Source: JBGAPH01 sp046349955
GTDB lineage: Bacteria > Planctomycetota > Planctomycetia > Pirellulales > JBGAPH01
Assembly: GCA_046349955.1 (NCBI GenBank)
Contig: JAXMBI010000018.1
Span: 1 to 64,000 of the forward strand
Direction of reading: 5' to 3'
Length of the DNA stretch: 64,000 bases
Below the pieces are notes generated by a model that was not told the origin of the DNA, did no database searches, and saw only the letters and a program-made list of their open reading frames with translations. The position numbers were made by a program, and so were the translations under genes. How positions within the stretch are numbered: the first letter of the stretch is position 1; every line of letters begins with the position of its first letter. Shown one piece after another: positions 16,441 through 25,969 of this stretch.

Positions 16441-19400
16441 CTACGGCGACGGGAAGCTAAAGCTGGCGGTCGGTCGAACATCGTCGGCTTGGGGCGCCGG
16501 CAACCCGCTGAAGTTGATCGCTTCGCCGCGCGAAGCAGCGGACTGCTGGAGCGCGTCGACCGACACGATGCTCAGCCCGGTGAGCGCCTCCTCGGCCCCG
16601 GTCCCCAAGTTCCAGAACAGCGCGGCCGTCCGCCCGAGCGCGGGCTCGTAGTAACGGTGTTCGGCGCCCAAGGGCTGCACTCCCTGCACCCGCACGCGGA
16701 ATTGCTTGCCGGGAGCATGCTGCAAGCGCACCACCAGGCAGTCACAGGGCTGGAGCTGGCCGGGGGCCGTTTCCACCACGTGGCGCTCGACGGCCACGCC
16801 TTCGATCGTCACCTGGTCGTCGAACGCGTAGACCTTGCGGCCCGCGAGCTCGGCAACGTGCTGGAAGTCGGCGCCGCGCGCAAGCGCGACCGCCGGCGGC
16901 GTGGGTTGGTAGGAGCTCCACCAGAGCTGGAGTCCGGTCTTCTGCCAGACGCCCGTATCGTCGGTGGGCCACCCTGCCGCGTCGAGGCTAAAGGAGGCGG
17001 CCGGATAGCCGTAGATGCGCCGCCAGCGCCAACTGCTCGGAGACTGACCATCGCCCGTCAACGCGAACCAGACTTCCGCAGGATTCTGTTGCTGGAGCCA
17101 AGCCTGCTGCTTCTGCTGGTCGAGTTCGGCCGACACGAGCAATTGTGCCGCCCCGGCCGGGAGTCGTTGGTTCTGCAGCACCGCCCAGGTCCAACCGGCG
17201 GCCTCTTGCCGCGGCTTCCACGAGTAATCTTGTGCGGCCAGCGGCACGCGGCTGAACGACGTTCGCCCCTGCCGCTGCTCGAGTTCCAGGAGCAACAAAT
17301 CGCCCGGGGCGAGGGAAACGTCTTGCGAGCTGGTCGCGCCGCGCTGCGTGCGTACCCGGTAGTTGCCGGGGGCAAGTCCCTCGGGCAGCCAGCGATTGTT
17401 CGCGCCGGGGGCGGCGACGGCGATTCCCTGCGGCGGCGCGCCATGAGCCGGGCGGCCGCTGGCGCTTTCGATCCAGTAGTGCTGTCGGCGCTGCAGCCCG
17501 GCCGAGAGCGTGCTGGCCAGTGCCTCGGCGCGGTCGACCGTTACGTACCGGCCGGCCGGCCACAGAGTTTCCACCGTTTGGAACTGCTGGCGGGCAGCCG
17601 CTTCTTCTTCGTCGACGACCTTGAAGCCGACGACGTCGACTGTGATGCCGGAGCCCTGGAAGCCACTGCGGAGCGCGGCGGCCACCGAGGTGGGGCCGTT
17701 GCCGGCGTCGTGCGACTCCCAGCGATTGTCCATGCCGTCGGTGATCACCACCATGGCGCGGAAGCCCTGCGTCGACGACAGGTCCTGCTTGGCCCGCAGC
17801 ATCGCCTCCACGATCGGCGATTCGTTCCACGGTTCGATGGTGGGATAGCGGAGCGCCGACGCCACGCTGCCGAGCTGGTTGCCCTGTGGACCCTGCCAGG
17901 TGAGCGGCCCGACGGCGCGGCGGATCGTGCGCTCCGGATCTTGCGTCGTCTTCTCCATGCCCAGGGCTTGGCCGAACACCCAAATGCTCACCTCGATCCC
18001 GGCGGGCAGGTCGCGGAGCACGTCTTCGAGCGCCTGCACGGCCTCGGCATATTTGGTTTGCGGCGTGAACGAGGCCTTGGCCGGCGGCCCCATGCTGCCG
18101 GAGCAGTCGAGCACGAAGACGACGCGGCCCGTCCCTTGCGACGGGCCTGCAGGCGCCGCGCCGCCGCGAACCGCCAGATTGGCCATGGTGGGCGTTGGCA
18201 GATCGGCCACGGTCAGCCGCGGCGTGGGCGCCACCGTGATCGGCGCGGCGGCCTCCACGCGTTGGCCGCGGAATAGAGCGAATAGATCGAGCGCAGCGTC
18301 GGCCCGCTGAGGTTCGCCGACCAATTGCTGCTCGGCTTCCGCCAGCAGCGGGCTCGCAATCGTGCAGGTCAGCAATGCCTCGCTGCCGGCCCCGGCCAGT
18401 TGCCGCAGCATGCGGCCGTCGGCGACGGGCGCGACGAGCGCCAGGGGACCGTGCACGGCTGCCCAAACGGTGGGCGCTCCGGGGGGAACCGTAGCGCCAG
18501 GGGCGGCGGTCAAACGGCCGACGACTTCGAGCCGCGGCTCACTCGTCAGGCTCTGCCCTTCCGGCACACTCCACGCCAGTTCGCCGGGCGCTTGCAGTTG
18601 AGCGTGGGCCTCGGCCAGGGAGGGGAGCGGCGCGCCCAGCCGTTCGGCATCGGCCAGAAACAAGTTCCCTGCCACGCGATAGTAAGGCTCGCCGTCGTCT
18701 TCCGACCACCAGTGATCGAGCCAGGTGCGCTCCGCTTGCCACAGGAGGAACCGCTGTAGCAGCAACGCCCGCAGCAGATTGGGCCGACAAACATCGCGCC
18801 CCGTGTCTGCACGCAGTTGACGCAACCAGCGGTCGGCTGATGTCAGGTCGGCAAGTGCGCCGCTCCAGGTGGCCGAGGTCGCCGCGCCAACGGCCGTGCG
18901 GATCGCCGGCGCCAAGGCGCGGTAGCGCTGGCCGATTTGGCGGCCCGCGGCAGCCAGTGACTGCCAGCCTTCGTCGTCGACGGTGAAGGTGTTCAGCCGA
19001 TGCAGCGTTTGCTCGTAGGTTTCGCGCCGGGCTTCCCCCGCGGCGGCCGGGCGATCGAACCACGCCTGCCCCAGCGCCGCGAGCGCCAGCCGGCCGCGGC
19101 GGGCGGCTACGTCGTGGGTCCGGTCGCGCTGCTCTTCCCAGGGGATCTCGGCGGAGCTGGGGGCCGACAGCCCGCTCTGCACCCACAGCGCGCGGCCCAC
19201 GCGGGCGCGGGCCTCGAGCAGGCGAGCCCGCAGTTCCCAGGGAATGAGCGGCGACGCCAGGCAGTTTTCCAGATCGCGCCAGCCATCCGGCGAGGCGGCG
19301 TTCGCCAGCGCCTCCCATTGCCCCAGCACTTGCTGTTCGAATTCGCCGCGGGCGGCGTTGAGTTGATCCGCCTGCCGTGCCAAGTCAGCGACGGTCTCCG

Positions 19401-21474
19401 CCGCAATCGGCTGAGGGCGGCCCTGCTCGTCCGCTTTGTTCACCGCCTGTAGCGCGGTTTCCAGCCGATGCGTTTGCTGCCAGAGCGACTCCATGTCGTC
19501 GAGCAGCCGATGCCCCCCAACGCGCTGGCGGGTACCGAGCATCACGCGGGTGGCGACCCACCGCTCGTAGTGCGGCAGCCGCGCCATGGCAATGGCCACG
19601 GCTTCGCGGGCCGCCTGACCGCGCGCCGCGGCGGCGAGTGCGGCCTCGTAGCCCGCCTGGGCCTGGCTCAGGGCCTGCCGAGCGTCGTTCCAGTGGGCGG
19701 CGTCCGCAAACAGGCGGTCTTCGCCGGCTCGGCGCTGCACGTCGGCGGCGGTGACCGCGGCGGCCACCCAGGCCAGGTTCGCGCCGGCGTCGGTGGGACC
19801 GGGGGCGGCCATGCCCGCCGCCGCTCGCTGGGCCAGCGCCCGCACCTGCAGGGCCTGCGTGGCCAGCATGCAGAGTTCCTGCGGCGCGGCGGCGAGCGGA
19901 AGGTCGCGGGCCATGAAGCGGGCCAACTGGGCCTCGCTCGGCGATGGCTCGAGCGGACTCGATAGGGCCCGCAGGATTTCGGCGGCGCGCGGCAGGCTGC
20001 CGCGCGGGTCTTCGGTGGCACGGTTCACCAGCGTTTGCACCACGAAGTAGCGCAGCGTCCGCCGGTCCCGGGGCGTGGCCAGGCCGCTGGAAATTGCCTG
20101 CCACTGCGGGCCCAACTGGCCGGCCGGGGCGTTCCACAAGCGCGCGACGTCGGCGCTCGTCGCCGGCGGCTCAACCCCCACGTTCGCCGCGACCCAGGGC
20201 ATCGCCAGGCTGTTGCCCACCGAAGCCAGTTCCAGCATCCGGGCGCGTTCGATCTCATGCGCGAGTTCCACCAGCCGTTCGCCAATTCGCTCGGCCGCCG
20301 GCAAATCGTTCACCAGCAAGAGAGACTCCCTCCGCAGAGCCAACTCCTGATAGCGACGCCAGCGGTGGGGCGTGTAAGTCCACGGGGCCGGCTGGGCGGC
20401 GGCCAAGGCCTCGGCCGCGCGCCAGATTTGCTCGACGCCGACCGGCAGCCGCACGGTCTCCGCCAGAGTCGCCGAAACCGGGGCCGCGCCCTCGCTGCGG
20501 ACAACCGCCAGCTCGATTCGCGCGCTGCGCCGCACGCCTTCCTCCCCCTCAGGCAGCAGCAGCGGCGTTTGCCGTGTGGCCCGATTGGCTTGAGCCCAGC
20601 GATCGGTCGACGTGCGGACGAACTCGAACAGCTCGTTGACCGCCAGTCGGCCATCTTGGTTCAGATCGGTCGCAGCCCCCAGCAGCCCTTGCGACCAATA
20701 GTGATTGAAGAGCGTGTTGCCTAGCTCGGCCGACGCCCACGAGTTCTGCGCGGGCCCGCTCGCACAGATCACCACCAGGTTCGGCACCGCGGCGATCTGG
20801 TCGTTGAGGGCGAGCAATTGGCGGGCGAAGTCGTTTTCGAGCATCCCGAGCGAGGGTTGGTCGATCAACTGCGTGCAGTCGAGCACCAGCAGCTTGCGGC
20901 GCTTCGTGGGAAGCTCCGCCAATTGGTGCAAGACCGCGCTGATGCGCAACGCCTGCTGTTCGAACCTTTCCACGTCGACGTCGTTCGGCAGCACGTAGGG
21001 ACCGGCGGCGTCGGCCCCGCCGTGCAGGCACATGTAGACGGCGGCCGTCGGCTGCCGGAGGACCGCGATCTGACTCTCCCAGCTCGTATCGCTCCACAGG
21101 TCGACCACCGGGCCGGCCAGCGAAATCAACGATTCATAACGGTGGGAGCGGGCGCGCTCGTCGCCGAGCGTGGCGGCCATTTGCCGCGCCCCGCGGATGC
21201 CGAGCACGTTGGGGGGCAGCGCCAAGTTGTCTTGGTAGCCCGCGCCCACGATCAACATGCCGACGGGCGCAGGGGGTTGCCACCAACTGCTCGTCCAGAC
21301 AAGCAGCCCCGCCAAGCCCACGAGCGCCAGCCAGCCGCCTCCCAAGGCCATGCGCCGGCGACGGTCGTGCGCGCGGCGGCGGGCGTGTTGCCAAGCCCGG
21401 TCGCCTGGCCGCGGCGCTCTCTTGAGACGCGCAGCTTGCGGGGCAACCACGGCAGCGGGCGCTTCGGCCGACAT
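16441..21474 (-). CDS. Giant membrane-anchored caspase-like protein with VWA domain
   Basis: A 1677-residue protein with a basic N-terminus and one membrane helix (44-62). Residues 70-290 have the caspase-like layout: VYMCLHGGAD (146-154) keeps a His at the catalytic position (His151), while KLLVLDCTQ (194-202) has Cys200 one position early and Thr where Cys belongs; DLNQDGRLAVNELFEFV (270-286) closes the domain. A long helical region follows. A VWA domain begins near residue 1115 with the MIDAS motif VFVLDCSGSMG and contains MVVITDGMDN. The C-terminal 350 residues are beta-rich. GGAGA precedes the ATG at 21474. Homologous in architecture to the next gene; the two probably form a complex at the membrane (inference). 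Confidence 0.72.
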   Translation of the reverse strand: MSAEAPAAVVAPQAARLKRAPRPGDRAWQHARRRAHDRRRRMALGGGWLALVGLAGLLVWTSSWWQPPAPVGMLIVGAGYQDNLALPPNVLGIRGARQMAATLGDERARSHRYESLISLAGPVVDLWSDTSWESQIAVLRQPTAAVYMCLHGGADAAGPYVLPNDVDVERFEQQALRISAVLHQLAELPTKRRKLLVLDCTQLIDQPSLGMLENDFARQLLALNDQIAAVPNLVVICASGPAQNSWASAELGNTLFNHYWSQGLLGAATDLNQDGRLAVNELFEFVRTSTDRWAQANRATRQTPLLLPEGEEGVRRSARIELAVVRSEGAAPVSATLAETVRLPVGVEQIWRAAEALAAAQPAPWTYTPHRWRRYQELALRRESLLLVNDLPAAERIGERLVELAHEIERARMLELASVGNSLAMPWVAANVGVEPPATSADVARLWNAPAGQLGPQWQAISSGLATPRDRRTLRYFVVQTLVNRATEDPRGSLPRAAEILRALSSPLEPSPSEAQLARFMARDLPLAAAPQELCMLATQALQVRALAQRAAAGMAAPGPTDAGANLAWVAAAVTAADVQRRAGEDRLFADAAHWNDARQALSQAQAGYEAALAAAARGQAAREAVAIAMARLPHYERWVATRVMLGTRQRVGGHRLLDDMESLWQQTHRLETALQAVNKADEQGRPQPIAAETVADLARQADQLNAARGEFEQQVLGQWEALANAASPDGWRDLENCLASPLIPWELRARLLEARARVGRALWVQSGLSAPSSAEIPWEEQRDRTHDVAARRGRLALAALGQAWFDRPAAAGEARRETYEQTLHRLNTFTVDDEGWQSLAAAGRQIGQRYRALAPAIRTAVGAATSATWSGALADLTSADRWLRQLRADTGRDVCRPNLLRALLLQRFLLWQAERTWLDHWWSEDDGEPYYRVAGNLFLADAERLGAPLPSLAEAHAQLQAPGELAWSVPEGQSLTSEPRLEVVGRLTAAPGATVPPGAPTVWAAVHGPLALVAPVADGRMLRQLAGAGSEALLTCTIASPLLAEAEQQLVGEPQRADAALDLFALFRGQRVEAAAPITVAPTPRLTVADLPTPTMANLAVRGGAAPAGPSQGTGRVVFVLDCSGSMGPPAKASFTPQTKYAEAVQALEDVLRDLPAGIEVSIWVFGQALGMEKTTQDPERTIRRAVGPLTWQGPQGNQLGSVASALRYPTIEPWNESPIVEAMLRAKQDLSSTQGFRAMVVITDGMDNRWESHDAGNGPTSVAAALRSGFQGSGITVDVVGFKVVDEEEAAARQQFQTVETLWPAGRYVTVDRAEALASTLSAGLQRRQHYWIESASGRPAHGAPPQGIAVAAPGANNRWLPEGLAPGNYRVRTQRGATSSQDVSLAPGDLLLLELEQRQGRTSFSRVPLAAQDYSWKPRQEAAGWTWAVLQNQRLPAGAAQLLVSAELDQQKQQAWLQQQNPAEVWFALTGDGQSPSSWRWRRIYGYPAASFSLDAAGWPTDDTGVWQKTGLQLWWSSYQPTPPAVALARGADFQHVAELAGRKVYAFDDQVTIEGVAVERHVVETAPGQLQPCDCLVVRLQHAPGKQFRVRVQGVQPLGAEHRYYEPALGRTAALFWNLGTGAEEALTGLSIVSVDALQQSAASRGEAINFSGLPAPQADDVRPTASFSFPSP

Positions 21475-21733
21475 CGCTTCTCCTCGAGAAGTGCGCGGTG
21501 ACTGGCAGGATTGGAAAGGCGGGCGCCCGCAAGCGCGTGACGAAACGCCACGCCTGCCGGCCGGCAACCGTAGCCCGAAGGCCACCATGTGGCAAATCGT
21601 CACCGCGGGCGACGTCCGCAGCCCCGGCGACCGGAAAAATCGGCGCCACTGGCATTCGGCCCGCCCGCTCCCTTAGGATGAGGTCAGTGTGAGCTGCCCG
21701 TTCTGTCGCAGGCGCCGGAATCGAAGCGGATCC

Positions 21734-23509
21734 ATGTACTTACTGGAAAATACGGTCCTGCAGCGCGAGCTGCTGGTGAATCTGCGGATGGGGCGGGCCT
21801 TCGCCCTGTTGGCGGCCTACGTAGGGCTGTTGGGGCTGGTGGTCTACCTGGCCTGGCCGAGCAACGTGCAGCTCGATCTCACGTCGCGCCCCGAAGATTC
21901 CCGCGACCTGGTGAATCTGTTCTTTCTCGGGCAGTACGTGCTCGCGTCGCTCATGGCCCCGAGCTTTGCCGCGGGGGCCATCACGGGCGAGAAGGAACGC
22001 AAGACGTATGAGATGCTGCTCGCCAGCCCGATGCGCCCCGGCGCGATCGTGCTGGGGAAGCTGCTGGCGTCGCTCGCGCACGTGGCCCTCCTCATCTTCG
22101 CCTCGCTGCCGATCGTGATGCTCTGCATTCCACTGGGGGGCGTGTCGACACTCGAGGTGCTGGCGGCGTATCTCGCGTTGATTCTCTCGGTGGCCACGTT
22201 CGGCATGATCAGCCTGGCGTGCAGCAGCTACTTTCAGCGCACGGCGGCCTCGCTCGTCGTGTCGTATCTGATCATTCTGCCGCTGGCCATGATCGGCGTT
22301 TTCTTCTGGCAGATGCTCAGCACGCAGGGCGCGCTGCGCTTGATGTTGCTATTGACCGCCATGCCGCTGGGGACGCTCGTGATTTGCGGCACGCTGCTGG
22401 CGGCCACGAGCCGCCGGCTCCTTCACCCGCCCGACGTCGGCAGCGAAGGGAACGAGGTCGTCGACCTCGACACCGAGCAGAACCAGGCCGTAGGCATGGT
22501 GATTCGCAGCGACCAGTTTCCCGACTGGCTGTTCGCACCCGCCAAGCGCACCGACCTGATGGAGGACGGGCAGAATCCGGTTTACGACAAGGAAATGCGC
22601 AGCGAGCTCTTCAGCCAGGGGACGCTGATGCTGCGCGTGGTGATCCAGGTGAGCATGTTCCTGGCCATTCCGCTGATGGCCTTCTGCCTGTACATGTTTC
22701 CGCAATACGCCCCCTGGTACATCAGCTACGTAATTCTGTTCAACATGCTGGTGGGCCCGGTCTTTTCGGCCGACCGCGTGACGGGGGAACGCGAGCGGCA
22801 AACGCTCGATCTGCTGCTGACCACGATCATCACCCCGTGGCAGATTCTGTGGGGCAAGCTGGTTTCGGGCCTGCGGGTGTCGAGCGTGCTGACGCTGTTC
22901 CTGGTGTGGCCGGTGCTGCTGGCCTGCGTGATGGTGAGCGCCTATTGGTCGAATCTGCTCTCGATGCTCGCCTATCTGGCGATCATCCTGCTCACCTGCC
23001 TGACGACGGCGACCTTGGCGCTCTTCTGCTCGGTGGTCTTTCGCAAGACGTCGATCAGCTTGATGACGACGTACCTGCTGATTGCGATGTTGTTCTTTGG
23101 GCCGCTGGCAGCGAACTTCTTCGCCCAGCGGTTCTTCGCGCCGCGGACTGCGAGGGCCGCGGTCGCGCAAACACCGGCGCCTGAGACCTCCGGCGACGAT
23201 GCCAACGATCCGACGGCCACGGCCTCAATGCAGCCAGCCGCTGCCGAGCCTCCGGCCCCAAGCCCGGCCGCCAAGCCGCAGCTTTCGACCGCGGCCGAGG
23301 TGGTCTACCTCGTTGGGCTCACGAGCCCCATTCGTGCGGCGTTCAGCGTGCCGCTGGATCTGGATCTGAGCCCGAGCGAGTTCTCCCCCAAGGGGGACTT
23401 GCCGATGCTCTTCTCCTACTTCGGCTTCACGCTGGTGCTGAACCTGGTGGCGCTCTTGGCGGTGATCTGGCTGTTCAACTCCCGCTGGCGCGTGAGCGAC
23501 ACGCACTGA
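21734..23509 (+). CDS. ABC-2 type permease, two halves fused
   Basis: A 591-residue membrane protein made of two homologous halves. Each half holds the ABC-2 coupling segment: SFAAGAITGEKERKTYEMLL near residue 75 and FSADRVTGERERQTLDLLL near 350, each followed by a GKLLASL/GKLVSGL helix. About twelve membrane helices are visible in all, with a cytoplasmic linker in the middle. An Ala/Pro-rich insert (about 485-530) interrupts the last part. No ATPase gene adjoins it directly. The gene is divergent from the giant caspase-like operon, with about 260 bases between. The ATG at 21734 is preferred over the Arg/Cys-rich upstream extension. Substrate unknown. Confidence 0.8.
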   Translation: MYLLENTVLQRELLVNLRMGRAFALLAAYVGLLGLVVYLAWPSNVQLDLTSRPEDSRDLVNLFFLGQYVLASLMAPSFAAGAITGEKERKTYEMLLASPMRPGAIVLGKLLASLAHVALLIFASLPIVMLCIPLGGVSTLEVLAAYLALILSVATFGMISLACSSYFQRTAASLVVSYLIILPLAMIGVFFWQMLSTQGALRLMLLLTAMPLGTLVICGTLLAATSRRLLHPPDVGSEGNEVVDLDTEQNQAVGMVIRSDQFPDWLFAPAKRTDLMEDGQNPVYDKEMRSELFSQGTLMLRVVIQVSMFLAIPLMAFCLYMFPQYAPWYISYVILFNMLVGPVFSADRVTGERERQTLDLLLTTIITPWQILWGKLVSGLRVSSVLTLFLVWPVLLACVMVSAYWSNLLSMLAYLAIILLTCLTTATLALFCSVVFRKTSISLMTTYLLIAMLFFGPLAANFFAQRFFAPRTARAAVAQTPAPETSGDDANDPTATASMQPAAAEPPAPSPAAKPQLSTAAEVVYLVGLTSPIRAAFSVPLDLDLSPSEFSPKGDLPMLFSYFGFTLVLNLVALLAVIWLFNSRWRVSDTH

Positions 23510-23546
23510 GCGGCGTTCGCTCTGAACGCCATGCTCGCCGTTGGCG

Positions 23547-24536
23547 TTACTGTAGGTTCACGATTACCGCTTCGCCGTCCGTCGGCGGTTCGGGGCGCCA
23601 ATCGCGTTTGGCGGTGCTGACGCTCGGGGACTGGGACGCTGGGGGAGCAGGCTCGGCGACCGCCGGCGTTTCCACCGCTGGGGGCGCCACCGGTTGGGCA
23701 GCCGGCAGGGTAGCCGGCGCTGCGCTCACGATGTCGTTCAAGAGCGCTGCATACCAGGCGCAGTTCAGCCCCAGCGGCTCGTCTTGGCTGGGGTCGCGAT
23801 TCGAGACGTCGAGCGACGCCGAGTGGACCCCGAGCACGTACCAAGCCGGCACGAACTCGCCGACTACGCCCGTCGGCTTGGGCAGCTTGGCGATCACCGG
23901 CGAGCCGCTCGTCCCCCGATGCAGCCGCGCGTCGGTGAGGAAGTACGGCTCCCCTTTGAACGGCATGGGGTAGACGCTGGCGATCGTGGCGTTGCGCACG
24001 ATCGCCAGGTTATGCAGCGTGTCGTGGAAGCCGAGCGGAAAGCCAAGGATCAACACATCTTGGCCGATCGGCAGTCCCTTGTCCTTCGCCAGCACGTCTT
24101 CGGGCTGAAAGGCCGAGACGAAGTGATTGGCCATCACCTGCGGATCGTTGATCGGCACGGCCACCACATCGGCGGCGGCGCCATGCTTGGGATGCTCTTT
24201 CCAAACCGGCGCCCCATTGTTGTAGAGCGGAATCTGGATGTCGTTTGTCTTGGTCAGTTCGTTGGCGTCGACGTGCAGCCGCAGCGCCAGCCCATCGGGC
24301 CGGTGCTGCGTTGGCTCGTTGATCACCACGTGCCGGTTGGTGATCAGGTGTAGATAGCCGTCCTGCAGATAGAAGAACCCGGTGGCGTTGGTCATCTGCT
24401 GACCGTCGTTGAGCGTGAACACCTGCACGACGCGGACCAACAGCTCGTCGATCTTGATCGCCGGGGGCGCGGTGGGGGTGGGCTCGACGGGGCTCGGCAC
24501 GGCGGACGGAGCAGGGACGGCTGGTTTCGGAGGCAT
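23547..24536 (-). CDS. Trypsin-like serine protease
   Basis: The 329-residue protein has a Pro-rich N-terminal tail (1-26), then a chymotrypsin-fold protease with the complete triad: His69 in LITNRHVV, Asp123 in AADVVAVPI and Ser210 in HRGTSGSPVI. The oxyanion loop GTSG is intact. The C-terminal 75 residues are again Pro/Ala-rich and probably disordered. No signal peptide or membrane helix is evident, so a cytoplasmic location or unusual export is possible. It is convergent with the double permease, 37 bases apart. Together with the VWA/caspase-like proteins it gives this region a proteolysis theme; its substrate is unknown. Confidence 0.82.
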   Translation of the reverse strand: MPPKPAVPAPSAVPSPVEPTPTAPPAIKIDELLVRVVQVFTLNDGQQMTNATGFFYLQDGYLHLITNRHVVINEPTQHRPDGLALRLHVDANELTKTNDIQIPLYNNGAPVWKEHPKHGAAADVVAVPINDPQVMANHFVSAFQPEDVLAKDKGLPIGQDVLILGFPLGFHDTLHNLAIVRNATIASVYPMPFKGEPYFLTDARLHRGTSGSPVIAKLPKPTGVVGEFVPAWYVLGVHSASLDVSNRDPSQDEPLGLNCAWYAALLNDIVSAAPATLPAAQPVAPPAVETPAVAEPAPPASQSPSVSTAKRDWRPEPPTDGEAVIVNLQ

Positions 24537-25009
24537 AGATCGCTGAGTAAGAAGTTACGGTGCGTGAATCCGCCGCCAACACTGCGAACGACCGCCGTTG
24601 CGTTCATCCGCGCTCCATCGACACAGGTCAGCCCCGCAGCCCAGCCGCGCTCGAGCCGCCGGGACTCGCAAGCGAAATCGGAACGATCCCACCGGCCCGC
24701 CGCTGTTCTAAACTGCGCGACCGGCGAAGTTGCGCGCGCCGTTCGCGGCAGCTGTGACTAACTCCCCGGAGCGGTTCTGTGTCCCCACGATAGCGGAAGC
24801 AAACCAAATGCCAAGTCGCGACAGGCCGAGCGTTCGGATTCCCGAACCTGGAGCGGCGCGCCGGTGTCTCTGAACGCCGCCGGAGACGAAGGGGTTTGGT
24901 CATGGCCGCCCAGCGCATTTGCCCACGCCGGCTGTTACAATGCGCGGCCCAGCCTGGCCGCCCAAAACTGCCGCGGCAGTTACGCTTCGTGCCTTGGACC
25001 AATAAATTG
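24537..25009. other. Intergenic region between protease and ABC operon
   Basis: About 470 bases between two divergent starts. No coding frame with protein-like composition is seen on either strand. It must hold promoters for both the protease and the ABC operon; TACAAT near 24938 could be a -10 element for the ABC operon, but there is no convincing -35 box. Confidence 0.5.
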
Positions 25010-25969
25010 ATGCCGGTCGCCCTCGGCTGCAAAAACCTGGTGAAGCGTTACGACGGCAAGCCGCCGGTCGAAGCCGTGCGCGGACTGGATCTGGAGATCG
25101 CCGAGGGGGAGTGCTTCGGCTTGCTGGGGCCCAACGGCGCCGGCAAGACGACCACCATCGAAATCCTCGAAGGGCTGCTGCCGGCCACCTCCGGCGACGT
25201 GCAGGTGCTCGGACGGAGTTGGGACAAGCACGACGACGAAATCCGCCAGCGGATCGGCATCTCGTTTCAAGAGACACGGCTGAGCGAGAAGCTGTCGGTC
25301 CTGGAAACGGTCACGCTGTTTCGCAGCTTCTACCGGCGGGGCATCGCGCCGCAAGCGGCCCTCGAGCGCGTGTCGCTGGTCGAAAAGGGACCGGCCTGGG
25401 TCGGCAAGCTTTCCGGTGGCCAGAAGCAGCGGCTAGCGGTCGCCTGCGCGCTGGTGGGCGATCCCGAACTGCTCTTCCTGGACGAACCCACCACCGGCCT
25501 CGACCCGCAGTCGCGCCGCGAACTATGGGAAATCATTCGTGACTTTCGCAGCCGGGGGCGCACCGTGCTGCTCACCACCCACTACATGGATGAAGCCGAG
25601 CGGCTCTGCGACCGCGTGGCGGTCGTCGACCATGGCAAGGTGATCGCCCTCGGTTCGCCGCGTGAGCTGATTGCCAGCCTCGGTGGCGAGCACGTCATCG
25701 AATTTCGCGCCGAGGCTGCCGGCCGGCCCGTCGAACTGGCGACGAACGGGCAACTAGCCGGGCTGCCGAGCGTCAGCGAAGTTGCGGCCGAGGACGGCCT
25801 GATCCGTTTGTCGGTGGCCGAGCCGCACGTGGCGCTGCCGGCCCTGCTCGACCGGCTCGACGGGCTTGGCTGCGAGTTGGCCAGCCTGTCGACGCGGCAC
25901 GCCAGCCTGGAAGACGTGTTCGTTCATCTGACCGGGCGCCGGCTGGCGGAGGAGGCAGAAGCGGCATGA
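25010..25969 (+). CDS. ABC transporter ATP-binding protein
   Basis: The 319-residue ATPase has Walker A GPNGAGKTTT near residue 42, the Q loop ISFQETRLSEKLSV, the signature LSGGQKQRLAVA, Walker B LLFLDEPTTGLDP and the switch histidine in LLTTHYMDEAERL. The C-terminal 100 residues form the extension typical of drug/export type ABC-2 ATPases (GCELASLSTRHASLEDVF). Start at 25010 chosen because homology begins there and the upstream extension is not protein-like. Its stop overlaps the permease start by ATGA, so the two are translated together as an exporter of unknown substrate. Confidence 0.92.
   Translation: MPVALGCKNLVKRYDGKPPVEAVRGLDLEIAEGECFGLLGPNGAGKTTTIEILEGLLPATSGDVQVLGRSWDKHDDEIRQRIGISFQETRLSEKLSVLETVTLFRSFYRRGIAPQAALERVSLVEKGPAWVGKLSGGQKQRLAVACALVGDPELLFLDEPTTGLDPQSRRELWEIIRDFRSRGRTVLLTTHYMDEAERLCDRVAVVDHGKVIALGSPRELIASLGGEHVIEFRAEAAGRPVELATNGQLAGLPSVSEVAAEDGLIRLSVAEPHVALPALLDRLDGLGCELASLSTRHASLEDVFVHLTGRRLAEEAEAA

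Noticed and set aside
16489..18276. A long plus-strand open frame opposite the VWA protein
   Set aside because: Shadow of the minus-strand gene, with no recognisable domain and Arg/His-rich composition.
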